From an uncultured Ectothiorhodospiraceae bacterium (GTDB lineage: Bacteria > Pseudomonadota > Gammaproteobacteria > CAMYNG01): a stretch of DNA of 64,000 nt. The notes below the pieces were generated by a model that was not told where the DNA came from, searched no databases, and saw nothing but the letters and a program-made list of their open reading frames with translations. Location: NCBI GenBank assembly GCA_947259765.1, contig CAMYNG010000004.1, positions 86,699-150,698 of the forward strand, read 5' to 3'. Below, piece after piece: positions 19,530 to 29,054 of the stretch (position 1 is its first letter; each line of letters opens with the position of its first letter). The translations under genes were made by a program, and so were the position numbers.

Positions 19530-20912
19530 ATGTCCACATATATTCTCCGGCGCCTTTTGCTGATGGTTCCGACCCTGTTCGGGATTACACTGATCGTGTT
19601 TCTGGTTATGGCATCCTCGCCCGGAGGTATCAGTTCTCAGACGTTAATTGAGGGGCAGGGACTAGAACCAGAAACAAAGCAGGCGTTACAAGAATATTAC
19701 AATCGCATCTACGGCTTGGATGATCCAGCACCGGTTCAATATCTGCGTTGGTTAAACAACATTTCACCTGTCGGCTTTACCTTGGACGAGCAGGGTGAGA
19801 TCGCAGGGTTTTCCTTTACCAAAGGCTCGGATCTTGGTCGCAGTTTCCGCTATGGTCGACCAGTGTTGGACTTGCTTGTGGAACGAGTGCCCATCACGCT
19901 GCTGCTGAATGTAGTTTCGATCCCACTGATCTATTTGATTGCCATCGTTATTGGTGTTCGCGCTGCTGTACATCGTGGGCAATCGTTTGACGTAGGTTCG
20001 GGTATTACCATGTTGGCGCTTTGGTCTATTCCTACCATGCTGGCCGGTGTACTGTTTATTGGATTTTTTGCCAGTGATCAGTACTGGCGTTGGTTTCCCA
20101 CTGCGGGTCTCAGCGCACGCGAAGCGCTGGATATGCCGTTTTTGCCCCACTGGTCCGATACAAGGGATCTCTTGAAGTTGTTCGTGTTTATGGTAATCGG
20201 GGTGATGCTGATGAGCGGGCTGGCACTACTCAAGCTCCCCTGGTTGCGGGTTGCAGGATTTACCCTAATGGGCATGTTTCTCGGCCTGGTGATGACTGCC
20301 GGTCTGCCGGGCGATGCTAGTGCAATGACTTTTGTTATGCTCACTCTGACACTCGGTCTCGTCGTTGGTTTGGCTGGGTACACTGATTTTGTTTTGATGC
20401 GTGTCACGTTAGGTGGAATCACAGGCTTATGTGTGGGGGTTGGACTTGCGTTTCATTTCGCCAGCGGTGAGTTTGTGCGTGGGTTTCTATTTGATCGCTT
20501 GTGGCATCTGGCCCTTCCGGTGTTGACCTTATCTTATGGCGGATTCGCGTTTCTCGCAAAGCTCACCCGCACCTCGGTACTGGAGAATTTACTGGCAGAT
20601 TTCGCTCGTACCGCCCGTGCCAAAGGTGTTGCTGAAAGGGATGTGCTTTGGCGGCATGTGTTTCGCAATAGTTTGTTACCACTTATTACCGTTTCCGCGT
20701 CTTTACTGCCGGGCTTGTTGGCGGGTTCAATTATTGTTGAGTCGATTTTCAGTATTGAAGGCATGGGTAAACTTGCTGTGGAGGCAGTTAAGGGCCGGGA
20801 TCGTGAACTTGTGCTTTCAATAACACTCATCAGTGGTTTGTTAACGCTTGTTGGTTATCTTATTGCGGACCTTTGTTATGCCATAGCCGATCCGAGGGTT
20901 AGTTATGACTGA
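19530..20912 (+). CDS. Peptide ABC transporter permease, OppB/YejB type, with extra membrane segments
   Basis: Inner-membrane permease of the same importer. The N-terminal MSTYILRRLLLMVPTLFGITLIVF and the C-terminal EAA-loop region (GGFAFLAKLTRTSVLENL, ARAKGVAERDVLWRHVFRN) are typical of OppB/DppB. At 460 residues it is well above the usual 305-365. Residues about 209-312 form an insertion with several additional hydrophobic stretches between permease helices, not expected in the family. It starts 17 bases after the binding protein and overlaps the next gene by eight bases. Confidence 0.92.
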   Translation: MSTYILRRLLLMVPTLFGITLIVFLVMASSPGGISSQTLIEGQGLEPETKQALQEYYNRIYGLDDPAPVQYLRWLNNISPVGFTLDEQGEIAGFSFTKGSDLGRSFRYGRPVLDLLVERVPITLLLNVVSIPLIYLIAIVIGVRAAVHRGQSFDVGSGITMLALWSIPTMLAGVLFIGFFASDQYWRWFPTAGLSAREALDMPFLPHWSDTRDLLKLFVFMVIGVMLMSGLALLKLPWLRVAGFTLMGMFLGLVMTAGLPGDASAMTFVMLTLTLGLVVGLAGYTDFVLMRVTLGGITGLCVGVGLAFHFASGEFVRGFLFDRLWHLALPVLTLSYGGFAFLAKLTRTSVLENLLADFARTARAKGVAERDVLWRHVFRNSLLPLITVSASLLPGLLAGSIIVESIFSIEGMGKLAVEAVKGRDRELVLSITLISGLLTLVGYLIADLCYAIADPRVSYD

Positions 20913-22089
20913 GACTATCAAAACCCCTAAAGGTGGTAGCGGTTACGCAAAACGAATCTTGCGTGAAACTTTTTTTCAACTTGGTGCGCGTCTCGGTTTG
21001 TACTGGATTATTTTGCTTGTGTTAATCGCGGTTTTTGCGCCCTTTATCGCCAACAGTCATCCATTGATTATAAGCATTGATGGAAAATTGCAGAGTCCTG
21101 CCCTGCAGCATCTCACCGCAGCGGATATCACGCTGCTTGGCCTGTTCGCTGTTTCAGTGGTGATGCTCGTGGTGCGTCCTCGAATGACCGCAACGGTTAC
21201 TTTGTTGTTTGGAACGCTTGTGTTGATTGGCGGCCTGAGTACTTTATTGGTTAAGCCTCCACAGTTAACGACTTACGAGCAATATCGCCAACAAGCGGAG
21301 CTTAATATTTATGATTGGGCGGTTTGGGCGCCAGTGCCTTACTCGGCCAAAGATTACCTGCGTGACAGTGGTGACACGGGTTTGGAGGCACCACTGGAAG
21401 CCGGTGATCGCACCCACCTGTTTGGCACGGACGAAAATGGTGCAGATGTACTCAGTCGCATGGTGCATGCTGCGCGAATAGCACTGGGGATCGGCTTTGT
21501 GGCCACCGGCATTGCCATGTTTATTGGTGTCATTATTGGTGGTCTTATGGGATATTTTTCCGGCGTTACAGATATGATTGGCATGCGTTTGGTGGAGATT
21601 TTTGAGGCGATCCCAACCTTATTTTTACTCCTGACCTTTGTGGCGTTTTTTGGTCGCAGTCTCTATATCATGATGGTGATAATCGGCATTACCAGTTGGT
21701 CCGGCTACGCGCGCTATATTCGCGCCGAATTTCTCAAGCTCAGGCAGCAGGACTTTGTGCAGGCTGCCATTGCATGTGGCACACCGTTACCCTCAATTCT
21801 GTTCCGTCACATGCTGCCAAACGGTATTGCGCCAGTACTGGTCGGTGCGAGTTTTGGTGTGGCGTCAGCAATTCTCGCTGAGGCGACGTTAAGCTTTCTT
21901 GGCCTCGGATTGGTGGATGATCCCTCTTGGGGGCAAATGCTTAACCAGGCAGTTCGGTCGTCCACGTTTAATTGGTGGATGGCGGCATTCCCGGGTGGGG
22001 CAATTTTTCTCACCGTGTTTGCCTATAATCTGATGGGTGAGTCCATGCGGGACGCCATCGATCCCTATTTGAAAAAATCGGCCAGCTAA
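20905..22089 (+). CDS. Peptide ABC transporter permease, OppC/YejE type, with two extra helices
   Basis: Second permease subunit. The family core is clear from HLFGTDENGADVLSRMVHAARIALGIG and the EAA loop GYARYIRAEFLKLRQQDFVQAAIACG to the C-terminal NLMGESMRDAIDP. The 394-residue length exceeds the usual 280-350; residues about 62-118 contain two extra hydrophobic segments between the first helix and the conserved periplasmic region. It overlaps the upstream permease by eight bases, suggesting translational coupling, and precedes the ATPase gene by four bases. Confidence 0.92.
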   Translation: MTETIKTPKGGSGYAKRILRETFFQLGARLGLYWIILLVLIAVFAPFIANSHPLIISIDGKLQSPALQHLTAADITLLGLFAVSVVMLVVRPRMTATVTLLFGTLVLIGGLSTLLVKPPQLTTYEQYRQQAELNIYDWAVWAPVPYSAKDYLRDSGDTGLEAPLEAGDRTHLFGTDENGADVLSRMVHAARIALGIGFVATGIAMFIGVIIGGLMGYFSGVTDMIGMRLVEIFEAIPTLFLLLTFVAFFGRSLYIMMVIIGITSWSGYARYIRAEFLKLRQQDFVQAAIACGTPLPSILFRHMLPNGIAPVLVGASFGVASAILAEATLSFLGLGLVDDPSWGQMLNQAVRSSTFNWWMAAFPGGAIFLTVFAYNLMGESMRDAIDPYLKKSAS

Positions 22090-22093
22090 GTAA

Positions 22094-23806
22094 ATGAGCT
22101 TACTGCTTGACGTTGACGGATTGAAAACCTACTTGCGCGCCGGCTCGCGGATCGTCCAGGCCGTGGACGATGTCAGTTTTCAGATCAAAAAGGGTGAAAC
22201 GGTTTGCCTGGTGGGAGAATCCGGTAGTGGTAAATCCGTTTGTGCGTTGTCCATTATCAGGCTACTCCCACAGGGGATCGCAACCCATCCGGCTGGAGGA
22301 ATTCGGTTTAATTTTCGTCATAATGAGGGCGAAATCGAACAGGTCGACATGTTAACGCTGCAGGAAGAACGCTTACGTGAAATACGTGGCTCCCGTATTG
22401 CCATGATCTTTCAGGAGCCCATGACGTCCCTGAATCCGGTGTTTACGATCGGTGATCAGATCATTGAGGCCTTGCAATTGCACTGGCCTCACATGTCATA
22501 TGATGATGCCCGTAACCGTACCATTGAGGCATTGCGCCAGGTCCAGATCCCGGATGCAGAACAGCGTGTGAATGAGTATCCGCACCGGTTGTCGGGGGGG
22601 CAACGGCAACGAGTTATGATCGCGATGGCGATGGCTTGTGAACCGGATCTGTTGATCGCTGATGAGCCGACAACGGCACTGGATGTGACCGTACAGGCGG
22701 AAATACTACGGCTTATGAAAGAGCTGCAGAAAAATCACGGCACGAGCATTCTATTCATCACGCATGATTTTGGCGTTGTATCTCAAATGGCGGATCAAGT
22801 GGCGGTCATGCGCAGGGGGAAGATTGTTGAAAATGGAGCGCTCGATCAGGTTTTGCACAAGCCGGAACATGAATACACAAAGCAGTTGCTGGCAGCACTT
22901 CCGGAAAATCTTGAACGTGATCGCCATGCTTTCACAATTGCAGACGCATCAATTCTCGAAAATTCTGGAAACGCTGCAAGCGTAAATTCGGAAAATAGCA
23001 CTACGGCTGGGGAATTACTGCTGCAATTACGTGGGTTACAGGTCTATTTTCCTATTAGAACGGGCGTGTTTCGCCATACCACGGGTCATGTGAAGGCTGT
23101 TGACGATGTAGATATGGAGATAAGACGCGGAGAAATTCTGGCTCTGGTGGGAGAGTCCGGTTGTGGTAAGACGACACTAGGCAGAGCGATCTTAAATTTA
23201 ATATCGCCGACCGCTGGCGAAGTCGCCTATCAGGGAGCCGTGATAAACCAGCTTAGTGGCCGCGAATTTCGGCCTTTTCGTCGGCAGTTACAGATTATTT
23301 TCCAAGACCCCATGTCGTCCCTGAATCCGCGTCTTACCGTGGCCAGTACATTAGTCGAACCGATGGCAGTGCACGGCATCGGTGCAGACAAGGAAGATCG
23401 ACTGTCCCGCGCAGCAGCAGTGCTTGAGAGCGTCGGGCTTGAAGAGGAACACCTATGGCGCTATCCGCATGAGTTTTCCGGTGGACAGCGTCAGCGAATC
23501 GGCATTGCACGTGCGCTGGTTCTTGAGCCACAGTTTATCGTATGCGACGAAGTGACCAGTGCACTGGATGTTTCGGTTCAGGCGGAGATCCTGAAGATCC
23601 TGCTTGAACTCCGTGCGCAAAAAAACCTGACCTTACTTTTCATCACGCATAACATTTCAGTAGTCGAGTTTCTTAGCGATCGCATGGCGGTTATGCGTGA
23701 AGGCAAGGTGCTGGAATTTGGCAACACGGCCGATATTGGGCGCGCGCCACAACATGAATATACACAGCGTCTGCTAGACGCTGTACCACGTGTGCCGGTT
23801 AACTGA
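22094..23806 (+). CDS. Peptide ABC transporter, duplicated ATP-binding protein (YejF type)
   Basis: Energy-coupling protein carrying two complete ABC ATPase domains in one chain, as in YejF. First domain: Walker A GESGSGKS near residue 40, signature LSGGQRQRVMIA, Walker B LLIADEPTTALD. Second domain: Walker A GESGCGKTT near residue 353, signature FSGGQRQRIGIA, Walker B FIVCDEVTSALD. Each is followed by an oligopeptide-type C-terminal extension. The 570-residue length fits. It closes the four-gene operon, so the importer needs only this single ATPase polypeptide. Confidence 0.95.
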   Translation: MSLLLDVDGLKTYLRAGSRIVQAVDDVSFQIKKGETVCLVGESGSGKSVCALSIIRLLPQGIATHPAGGIRFNFRHNEGEIEQVDMLTLQEERLREIRGSRIAMIFQEPMTSLNPVFTIGDQIIEALQLHWPHMSYDDARNRTIEALRQVQIPDAEQRVNEYPHRLSGGQRQRVMIAMAMACEPDLLIADEPTTALDVTVQAEILRLMKELQKNHGTSILFITHDFGVVSQMADQVAVMRRGKIVENGALDQVLHKPEHEYTKQLLAALPENLERDRHAFTIADASILENSGNAASVNSENSTTAGELLLQLRGLQVYFPIRTGVFRHTTGHVKAVDDVDMEIRRGEILALVGESGCGKTTLGRAILNLISPTAGEVAYQGAVINQLSGREFRPFRRQLQIIFQDPMSSLNPRLTVASTLVEPMAVHGIGADKEDRLSRAAAVLESVGLEEEHLWRYPHEFSGGQRQRIGIARALVLEPQFIVCDEVTSALDVSVQAEILKILLELRAQKNLTLLFITHNISVVEFLSDRMAVMREGKVLEFGNTADIGRAPQHEYTQRLLDAVPRVPVN

Positions 23807-23829
23807 GTTAATTTAAGGGGAAAGCCGTG

Positions 23830-25623
23830 CTAGCTGCGGGCGGTTTGACTGGTGACGTCGACGTACACGGTCAGGTACTGTCCCGGTTGCAGGTATTTGC
23901 CTTTAGGCAGCTTGTTCCAACGCCGAAGCTGGGCAACACTCACGTTGAATTTACTTGAAATACGTGACAGTGAATCACCACGCCGTACCCGATAACCAAT
24001 TCTTTTGGTAATGCTGCGATTGGGCGGCAGCGCGTGATGTGCGGCTTCGATTACCGAAACCTTAGCGGATTTATTTGACCAGATAACCAGTTTCTGACCC
24101 AGGCGTAAGGTATCGGTTGGCGCCATGCTGTTCCATTTTGCCAGCGCGCGGACGCCGACTTTGTACAATTGTGCGATATCCCACAAGGTGTCGCCGCGCT
24201 GTACGGTATGGTGGGTCTTTTTTCCCTTACGCGAGACGTTCTGAGTGCGAGATTTGCGCTGTTCGGCACTGTGCTTGTAGGTCGGTGCGCTGCGGCTGGC
24301 CACCGGAATTATCAAGCTTTTGCCAGCGCGGATCTGCGTGCCACGAATCCGATTGGTGCGTTTTATCAACGTGACCGAAGTGTGATATTTCGTGGCGATG
24401 GTACTGAGTGTTTCACCATTGCGAATCTTATGCCGTACCCAGCGTACTCGGTCTTTCTTGGGAAGTTTATTCAGCGCAGTTTCGAATTCGTCTACTTGAC
24501 CAAGGGGCAGTAACAAATAGTGCGGCCCTTTGGGGTCGGTGGCCCATCGATTGAAGGCCGGGTTAAGTTGGTAGAGTTCATCGATTTTAATTCCGGCGAG
24601 GTCGGCAGCTAGCGCAAGGTCGATTTGTGAACCGATGTCGATGCGCTTGAAGTAGGGTTCGTTTGGAATGGGTGCGATTGTCATACCCACCGCCTCGGGA
24701 TCGGCGATTAACTTTTTAAGTGCCAGCAGCTTCGGTACATAGCCACGGGTCTCTCGAGGCAGGCCTAGAGAAAAGAAATCTATTGGTTTACCGCGTTTTT
24801 TGTTTTTACGGATGGCTTTGCTTACCGTGCCTGCGCCGGAATTATACGCTGCCAGGGCCAATAACCAGTCGCCCTTGAACTGTTTGTTTAGTCTTTGCAG
24901 CAAGGTCAGTGCGGCTCGAGTTGACGCATACACGTCGCGACGGCCGTCATACCACCAGGTCTGCTTCAGGCCGTAAAGCTTGCCGGTCGACGGAATAAAC
25001 TGCCAGATCCCGGATGCTCGTCCATGCGAGTAGGCAAAAGGTTGAAAGGCACTTTCGACAATAGGCAATAACGCAAGCTCTGTCGGGATCCCGCGACTTT
25101 CGACTTCTTCGATGATGAAATGCAAATAGGGCCGTGCACGTTTAGCGACCCGGTCAATATACTCCGGGTGACGCGAAAACCATGCAAATTCGCGTTTGAT
25201 CCGACGGTGATCGTATTCCTCCAGTTCAAAGCCGGCGCGGATACGTGACCAGACATCATCGTCGGTCGCGCCAAATTTCGCGTCCGATTCCGCCTCGGCA
25301 ACGTCGACACCAACAGCGAGGACTTCCTCGTCCGACAACGTGAAGGTTTCGGCGACATCGTCGACCGGGATTTCGTTTAACAGCTCGGCTTGAATTGAAA
25401 CTTTGGCGGAATCCGCCCCAGTGTCAGTGATAACCAGGGCGGGGAAGGGAGCGTCACCGGCAACGGCGATCGCAGCTGACTCAGCGGGTCGGCTCGATGG
25501 TGTATCCGCCGGCGTGTCCGAAGTTGAGAGTAAGCTATCAAATTGCGCACAACCGCCAAGGAACACGAGAAGTACACCGGGGAGAAAGCTAAGAAACTGC
25601 TTATTCTGATTTTTAAACTGCAT
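23830..25623 (-). CDS. mltD: Membrane-bound lytic murein transglycosylase D (three LysM domains)
   Basis: Outer-membrane lipoprotein that cleaves peptidoglycan glycan strands non-hydrolytically. A lipobox FLGGC places the lipidated Cys at residue 25. A Ser/Pro/Asp-rich linker follows, then an SLT domain at about 155-300 with the catalytic Glu190 in PIVESAFQPFAYS, GIWQFIPSTG and ALAAYNSGAGTV, and three LysM repeats at about 398-440, 471-515 and 543-587. E. coli MltD has two LysM repeats; three is a common variation. The 597-residue gene stands alone and runs convergently into the ABC operon 23 bases away. Confidence 0.95.
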   Translation of the reverse strand: MQFKNQNKQFLSFLPGVLLVFLGGCAQFDSLLSTSDTPADTPSSRPAESAAIAVAGDAPFPALVITDTGADSAKVSIQAELLNEIPVDDVAETFTLSDEEVLAVGVDVAEAESDAKFGATDDDVWSRIRAGFELEEYDHRRIKREFAWFSRHPEYIDRVAKRARPYLHFIIEEVESRGIPTELALLPIVESAFQPFAYSHGRASGIWQFIPSTGKLYGLKQTWWYDGRRDVYASTRAALTLLQRLNKQFKGDWLLALAAYNSGAGTVSKAIRKNKKRGKPIDFFSLGLPRETRGYVPKLLALKKLIADPEAVGMTIAPIPNEPYFKRIDIGSQIDLALAADLAGIKIDELYQLNPAFNRWATDPKGPHYLLLPLGQVDEFETALNKLPKKDRVRWVRHKIRNGETLSTIATKYHTSVTLIKRTNRIRGTQIRAGKSLIIPVASRSAPTYKHSAEQRKSRTQNVSRKGKKTHHTVQRGDTLWDIAQLYKVGVRALAKWNSMAPTDTLRLGQKLVIWSNKSAKVSVIEAAHHALPPNRSITKRIGYRVRRGDSLSRISSKFNVSVAQLRRWNKLPKGKYLQPGQYLTVYVDVTSQTARS

Positions 25624-25737
25624 GTTTGAAAATAATAATAATCGTGTCTCGTCGGGTCAATAGCCGTCGGGTGAATTTGCCAACCGGTAGGCTTGAGCCG
25701 TACCGGACTGTATTTCAAAATCTGTTAAGCTGCAGCC

Positions 25738-26562
25738 ATGTTCAATCGCTTCACTACGCCTGTAAATCGTTGCCGCCCGGGCGCCTGGGACGAATTCAAG
25801 CAATGGTATTCAAGCCCACTGGGTCGTGCGTTGCTTGAAGTCGAGACCCATCAACTCGACGGCGTACTGGCTGACATGTTCGGCTATCATCTCCTGCAAG
25901 TGGGTCGACCATGTGCAGCCGACTGGCTTCGCTCAAGCCGGGTGTCACACTGTACAGTAATGGACGCGGCGGCGCCTGTGGCGGCCGTTGCGCCGCAAAA
26001 GGCCGGCGGTTTTTGCGCTGAACCGCATTCGCTTCCGGTGGCCAGTGCTAGTCTGGATATCGTCGTTCTCCCCCATGTTCTTGAGTTTTCCGGTCATCCT
26101 CATAGTGTGTTACGTGAAGTGGAACGCACTTTAATCTCAGAGGGGAAGCTTGTGCTGCTTGGTTTTAATCCCTGGAGTCTGTGGATGGTGCATCGCGCCG
26201 CTCTGAGCTGGCGTGGGCGGGCCCCGTGGTGTGGTAAATTCCGCGGCATCAACCGGATCCGGGACTGGCTGGCACTGTTGGGATTTGATATTGAATCAGT
26301 CCAAAGTTACTTCTTTCGTCCTCCCTGGCAGCATGATCGGCTTATGACGCGACTCAATTTTATGGAACGCCTCGGCGCACGTGTCTGGCCGCCTCTGGGC
26401 GGTGGCTACGTGCTGGTAGCCAAAAAGCGTGTCCTGACCATGACTCCCATACGGCCCCGCTGGCGGCCCCGGCGACGTCTGGTTGCCCCCGGCCTGGTCG
26501 AACCCTACCAAAACAACCGGTTGCCCCAAAACGTGAGTGAGCGGCTTGAGCGACATGGTTGA
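25738..26562 (+). CDS. SAM-dependent methyltransferase domain protein upstream of rnhA
   Basis: 274 residues of the methyltransferase-11-like group commonly found beside rnhA in gammaproteobacteria. The recognisable part is the post-I region: [51 protein letters not shown]. The N-terminal SAM-binding glycine motif is degenerate here, with [10 protein letters not shown] in place of a clear GxGxG, so activity is uncertain. The C-terminus is Arg/Pro-rich. It overlaps the rnhA start by eight bases, indicating coupling. Function unknown. Confidence 0.8.
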   Translation: MFNRFTTPVNRCRPGAWDEFKQWYSSPLGRALLEVETHQLDGVLADMFGYHLLQVGRPCAADWLRSSRVSHCTVMDAAAPVAAVAPQKAGGFCAEPHSLPVASASLDIVVLPHVLEFSGHPHSVLREVERTLISEGKLVLLGFNPWSLWMVHRAALSWRGRAPWCGKFRGINRIRDWLALLGFDIESVQSYFFRPPWQHDRLMTRLNFMERLGARVWPPLGGGYVLVAKKRVLTMTPIRPRWRPRRRLVAPGLVEPYQNNRLPQNVSERLERHG

Positions 26563-26992
26563 AGCCTGGACCGACGGCGCGTGCCGCGGGAACCCCGGGC
26601 CCGGCGGCTGGGGCGCACTTATGCGTTATGGCGGGCACGAAAAGCAGCTGTATGGTGGTGAGTACGACACCACGAATAACCGCATGGAGCTCATGGCAGC
26701 AATTCAGGTGCTGGAGCAATTGACCCGGCCCAGCAGTGTTCGGCTGGTGACTGATTCCCAATACGTAAAAAATGGTATTACGCAGTGGATTACCAACTGG
26801 AAACGTCGAGGCTGGCGAACTTCCAATAAAAAGCCCGTAAAAAACGAGGACTTATGGCGGCGGCTGGACGCGGCCGCGGCCCGCCACGAGGTCGAATGGG
26901 GCTGGGTCCGGGGGCACACCGGCCATCCGGAAAATGAGCTCGCCGATCAGCTCGCCAACCGGGGCATCGATGAGTTGTTGAAAAACCGGTGA
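26555..26992 (+). CDS. rnhA: Ribonuclease HI
   Basis: Endonuclease that degrades the RNA strand of RNA-DNA hybrids such as R-loops and primers. All four acidic residues and the loop His are visible: Asp in [16 protein letters not shown], Glu in NNRMELMA, Asp in VTDSQYV, and His/Asp in [14 protein letters not shown] favour the ATG at 26555, giving 145 residues; a GTG at 26537 would add six residues, and neither has a strong ribosome site. It overlaps the methyltransferase gene and lies 84 bases before dnaQ, the classical pairing. Confidence 0.95.
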   Translation: MVEAWTDGACRGNPGPGGWGALMRYGGHEKQLYGGEYDTTNNRMELMAAIQVLEQLTRPSSVRLVTDSQYVKNGITQWITNWKRRGWRTSNKKPVKNEDLWRRLDAAAARHEVEWGWVRGHTGHPENELADQLANRGIDELLKNR

Positions 26993-27076
26993 ATACACCG
27001 CCACTGCTGGCCGCCGGTCCTATTTTCGGGCGGGTTCCCCCTTGTTCTGTGCCTCATTCGCCATTAATCTGAGCGC

Positions 27077-27796
27077 ATGCGCCAAGTCGTTCTCGATACT
27101 GAAACCACCGGTCTGGAGCCGTCCCAGGGGCACCGAATCATCGAAATCGGCTGTGTTGAGCTGGTTAATCGCCGAATTACCGAAAATCGGTTCCACCAAT
27201 ATCTCAACCCGGAACGTGAAATCGACGATGGTGCTGTCGAAGTTCACGGACTCACCAGCGAATTTCTGCAGGATAAACCGTTATTTAGCGATATTGTCGA
27301 AGACCTGCTGAATTTTATCCGTGGCGCCGAGTTGATCATCCACAACGCCCCGTTCGATGTGGGCTTTATTGATGCCGAGTTGGCCCGTCTGAGGCCGGAG
27401 GTCGGCACCGTCACCGAACTGGCCACCGTGCTGGATACACTGGCGCTGGCGCGTCGTCTGCATCCGGGGCAAAAGAACAATCTCGACGCGCTGTGTCGCC
27501 GCTACGAGGTCGATAACTCGCAACGCGAGTTACACGGCGCCCTTCTTGACGCCGAAATTCTAGCCGACGTATATCTTTCCATGACCGGCGGACAGGCACG
27601 CTTGTCCCTGGAAGGCGGCCCGGACACCGGAACTGATGACGCGGTGCAGATCCGGCGCTTGCCTGCAGATCGAGTTCGCCTTCCGGTGTTGCAACCCAGC
27701 GAGGAAGAATGGGCGGCGCATCGTACGCGGCTAAAGGCGATCCAGGCAGCCAGCGGCGGAGCCTGTCTGTGGGATGAAGCCGAAGTGGAGCACTGA
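27077..27796 (+). CDS. dnaQ: DNA polymerase III epsilon subunit (3'-5' proofreading exonuclease)
   Basis: Proofreading exonuclease of the replicative polymerase. The three exonuclease motifs are present: ExoI in VLDTETTGLEP, ExoII in HNAPFDVGFID, ExoIII in HGALLDAEILADVY. The 239-residue length includes the C-terminal tail used to bind the alpha subunit, which here follows a Gly/Asp-rich linker. The start at ATG 27077 places the ExoI Asp at residue 7, as expected. It follows rnhA on the same strand. Confidence 0.96.
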   Translation: MRQVVLDTETTGLEPSQGHRIIEIGCVELVNRRITENRFHQYLNPEREIDDGAVEVHGLTSEFLQDKPLFSDIVEDLLNFIRGAELIIHNAPFDVGFIDAELARLRPEVGTVTELATVLDTLALARRLHPGQKNNLDALCRRYEVDNSQRELHGALLDAEILADVYLSMTGGQARLSLEGGPDTGTDDAVQIRRLPADRVRLPVLQPSEEEWAAHRTRLKAIQAASGGACLWDEAEVEH

Positions 27797-28263
27797 AAGC
27801 AATAACATCGAAACGTTCGAACAGTGGGCACACGCGGCAGCTTAATCGTGTCTTTGGGATTTAAACCCCGGAGCTATCGGGCGATATTTACCTACAATAC
27901 AAGTGTGTTTTGGCCCACGTGTTTTTTCCGATTTGGCTTTTTTCAGTTGCCATTCCCCTAAAGTTTCCAGTCGCAGGGTCGCTATGACTTACAAGCGCGT
28001 TGATACTGTATTGCTCCGGCATCGGGACTAGCGCCGAAGGTTTTAGTGGTTTTATGTAAGGTTTATCCTCCCCCTGCGCACTATGCGCAACACACCCTGG
28101 CCCTGTAGAGATACAGGGCATTTTTTTGCCTGGTATCTAATTCATGACTTTCTCTGGCGGGCCGACAAAAAACCAACAATAATTAATCAGAAGTGATGCG
28201 TCAGGATGTGCGCGTTAGCATGGCTGACGAAAAATTTTAAAATTGATATCGACATGGCATGGG
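27797..28263. other. Gene-free interval after dnaQ containing a terminator; possible small RNA
   Basis: I see no credible coding sequence in these 467 bases. An intrinsic terminator lies at 28100-28127, some 300 bases beyond the dnaQ stop, which is far for a simple dnaQ terminator. A -10-like TACAAT at 27893-27898 has no convincing -35. The block between it and the terminator has T-rich and C-rich stretches (for example TCCTCCCCC). A small RNA of about 200 bases ending at the terminator is possible but unproven. Confidence 0.35.
28100..28127 (+). terminator. Rho-independent terminator
   Basis: GCCCTGTA and TACAGGGC form a perfect eight-pair stem around the tetraloop GAGA, followed by A and seven T. 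It is a textbook intrinsic terminator on the plus strand. The nearest upstream gene, dnaQ, ends 303 bases earlier. Confidence 0.88.
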
Positions 28264-28575
28264 ATGAGTAAAATGGAAGATACACAAACAAGGTCCAGGT
28301 CGGCCAAGCAATTTGTGATTAAGGTTGGCCACCGGTTCGACTTTAATGCTCATCGAGAATTTCGTGCCGCTTATGTGCAATGCCCACCCGGTGCTGAATA
28401 TGTGGTGGACCTTTCCGATACCAATTACCTGGATAGCTCTGCGCTAGGCATGCTTTTGTTATTGCGTGAGCATGCAGGCGGCGAAACCGCCAATGTCACC
28501 CTGCTGGGATGTCGCGATGAAGTCCGTAAGGTCCTTACGATTTCCAATTTTCAAAATCTGTTTCGTATGCTCTGA
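28264..28575 (+). CDS. STAS-domain protein (anti-sigma-factor antagonist type)
   Basis: A 103-residue single-domain STAS protein of the anti-anti-sigma type. The hallmark is visible in YVVDLSDTNYLDSSALGMLLLLREHA, where the Ser pair is the usual phosphorylation site; the C-terminal part (VTLLGCRDEVRKVLTISNFQNLF) also fits. I use the ATG at 28264; another in-frame ATG at 28273 and a TTG at 28243 are possible. No HPr-kinase-like anti-sigma kinase is adjacent, but a PP2C phosphatase lies 1.2 kb downstream. A partner-switching role is an inference. Confidence 0.88.
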   Translation: MSKMEDTQTRSRSAKQFVIKVGHRFDFNAHREFRAAYVQCPPGAEYVVDLSDTNYLDSSALGMLLLLREHAGGETANVTLLGCRDEVRKVLTISNFQNLFRML

Positions 28576-29054
28576 ATTATTGCATTTTAGGGGCGTGGGT
28601 TTTCCGGTAAACCTGGAACCTAAATTCGGGGAACGTCGTTCCGCTCGGATTGAAGTAGGCACCGTACATTAAGAACAGCTAATTAACCCTGCTTGCTGTA
28701 TTTAGGATCATTCGGACTGAACGCTCATTTTTATTTAATTGCAGCGTGCCGGGGGGCGTGAAGTGTGTCACAGTGGTGCGACCAAGTTAGCCGAAATTTG
28801 GTTGTGTGGTGTCTTGGTGCACAGAAGTTTGGTCGGTGCTAAACAATAATAGTCACTGGAATGGATTCAGGGATCCGATGGATTCGCGCCAACACAGTGT
28901 ACGAAGGCACAGTTACGGCCATCTGTCTAATTCGAAAGCGTTATTTCCGTGCGCCGCTTGCTTGCTTAGAATGGGCTCTGATAAAAACCAATGCCAGTCG
29001 CAGCGGTCACGATGTACAGTGAAGTTTGTGTGGCCGTTGAAGGTTCAGTAGTAA
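28576..29054. other. Gene-free interval between the STAS gene and the MerR-receiver gene
   Basis: About 480 bases with no coding sequence I can support. A short plus-strand frame (28806-29051) is open, but its composition (many Ser, Cys, His, Arg) is not protein-like and it has no ribosome site. A small hairpin, GGGGAACGTCGTTCC, lies near 28628-28642. The region presumably carries the promoter of the gene starting at 29055. Confidence 0.5.

Noticed and set aside
27860..28127. 6S RNA or another known structured RNA after dnaQ
   Set aside because: I could not find the long complementary arms or conserved bubble sequence of 6S RNA, nor a riboswitch core.
28806..29051. Small 81-residue open frame before the MerR-receiver gene
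   Set aside because: Composition is not protein-like, there is no ribosome site, and no family resemblance is visible.
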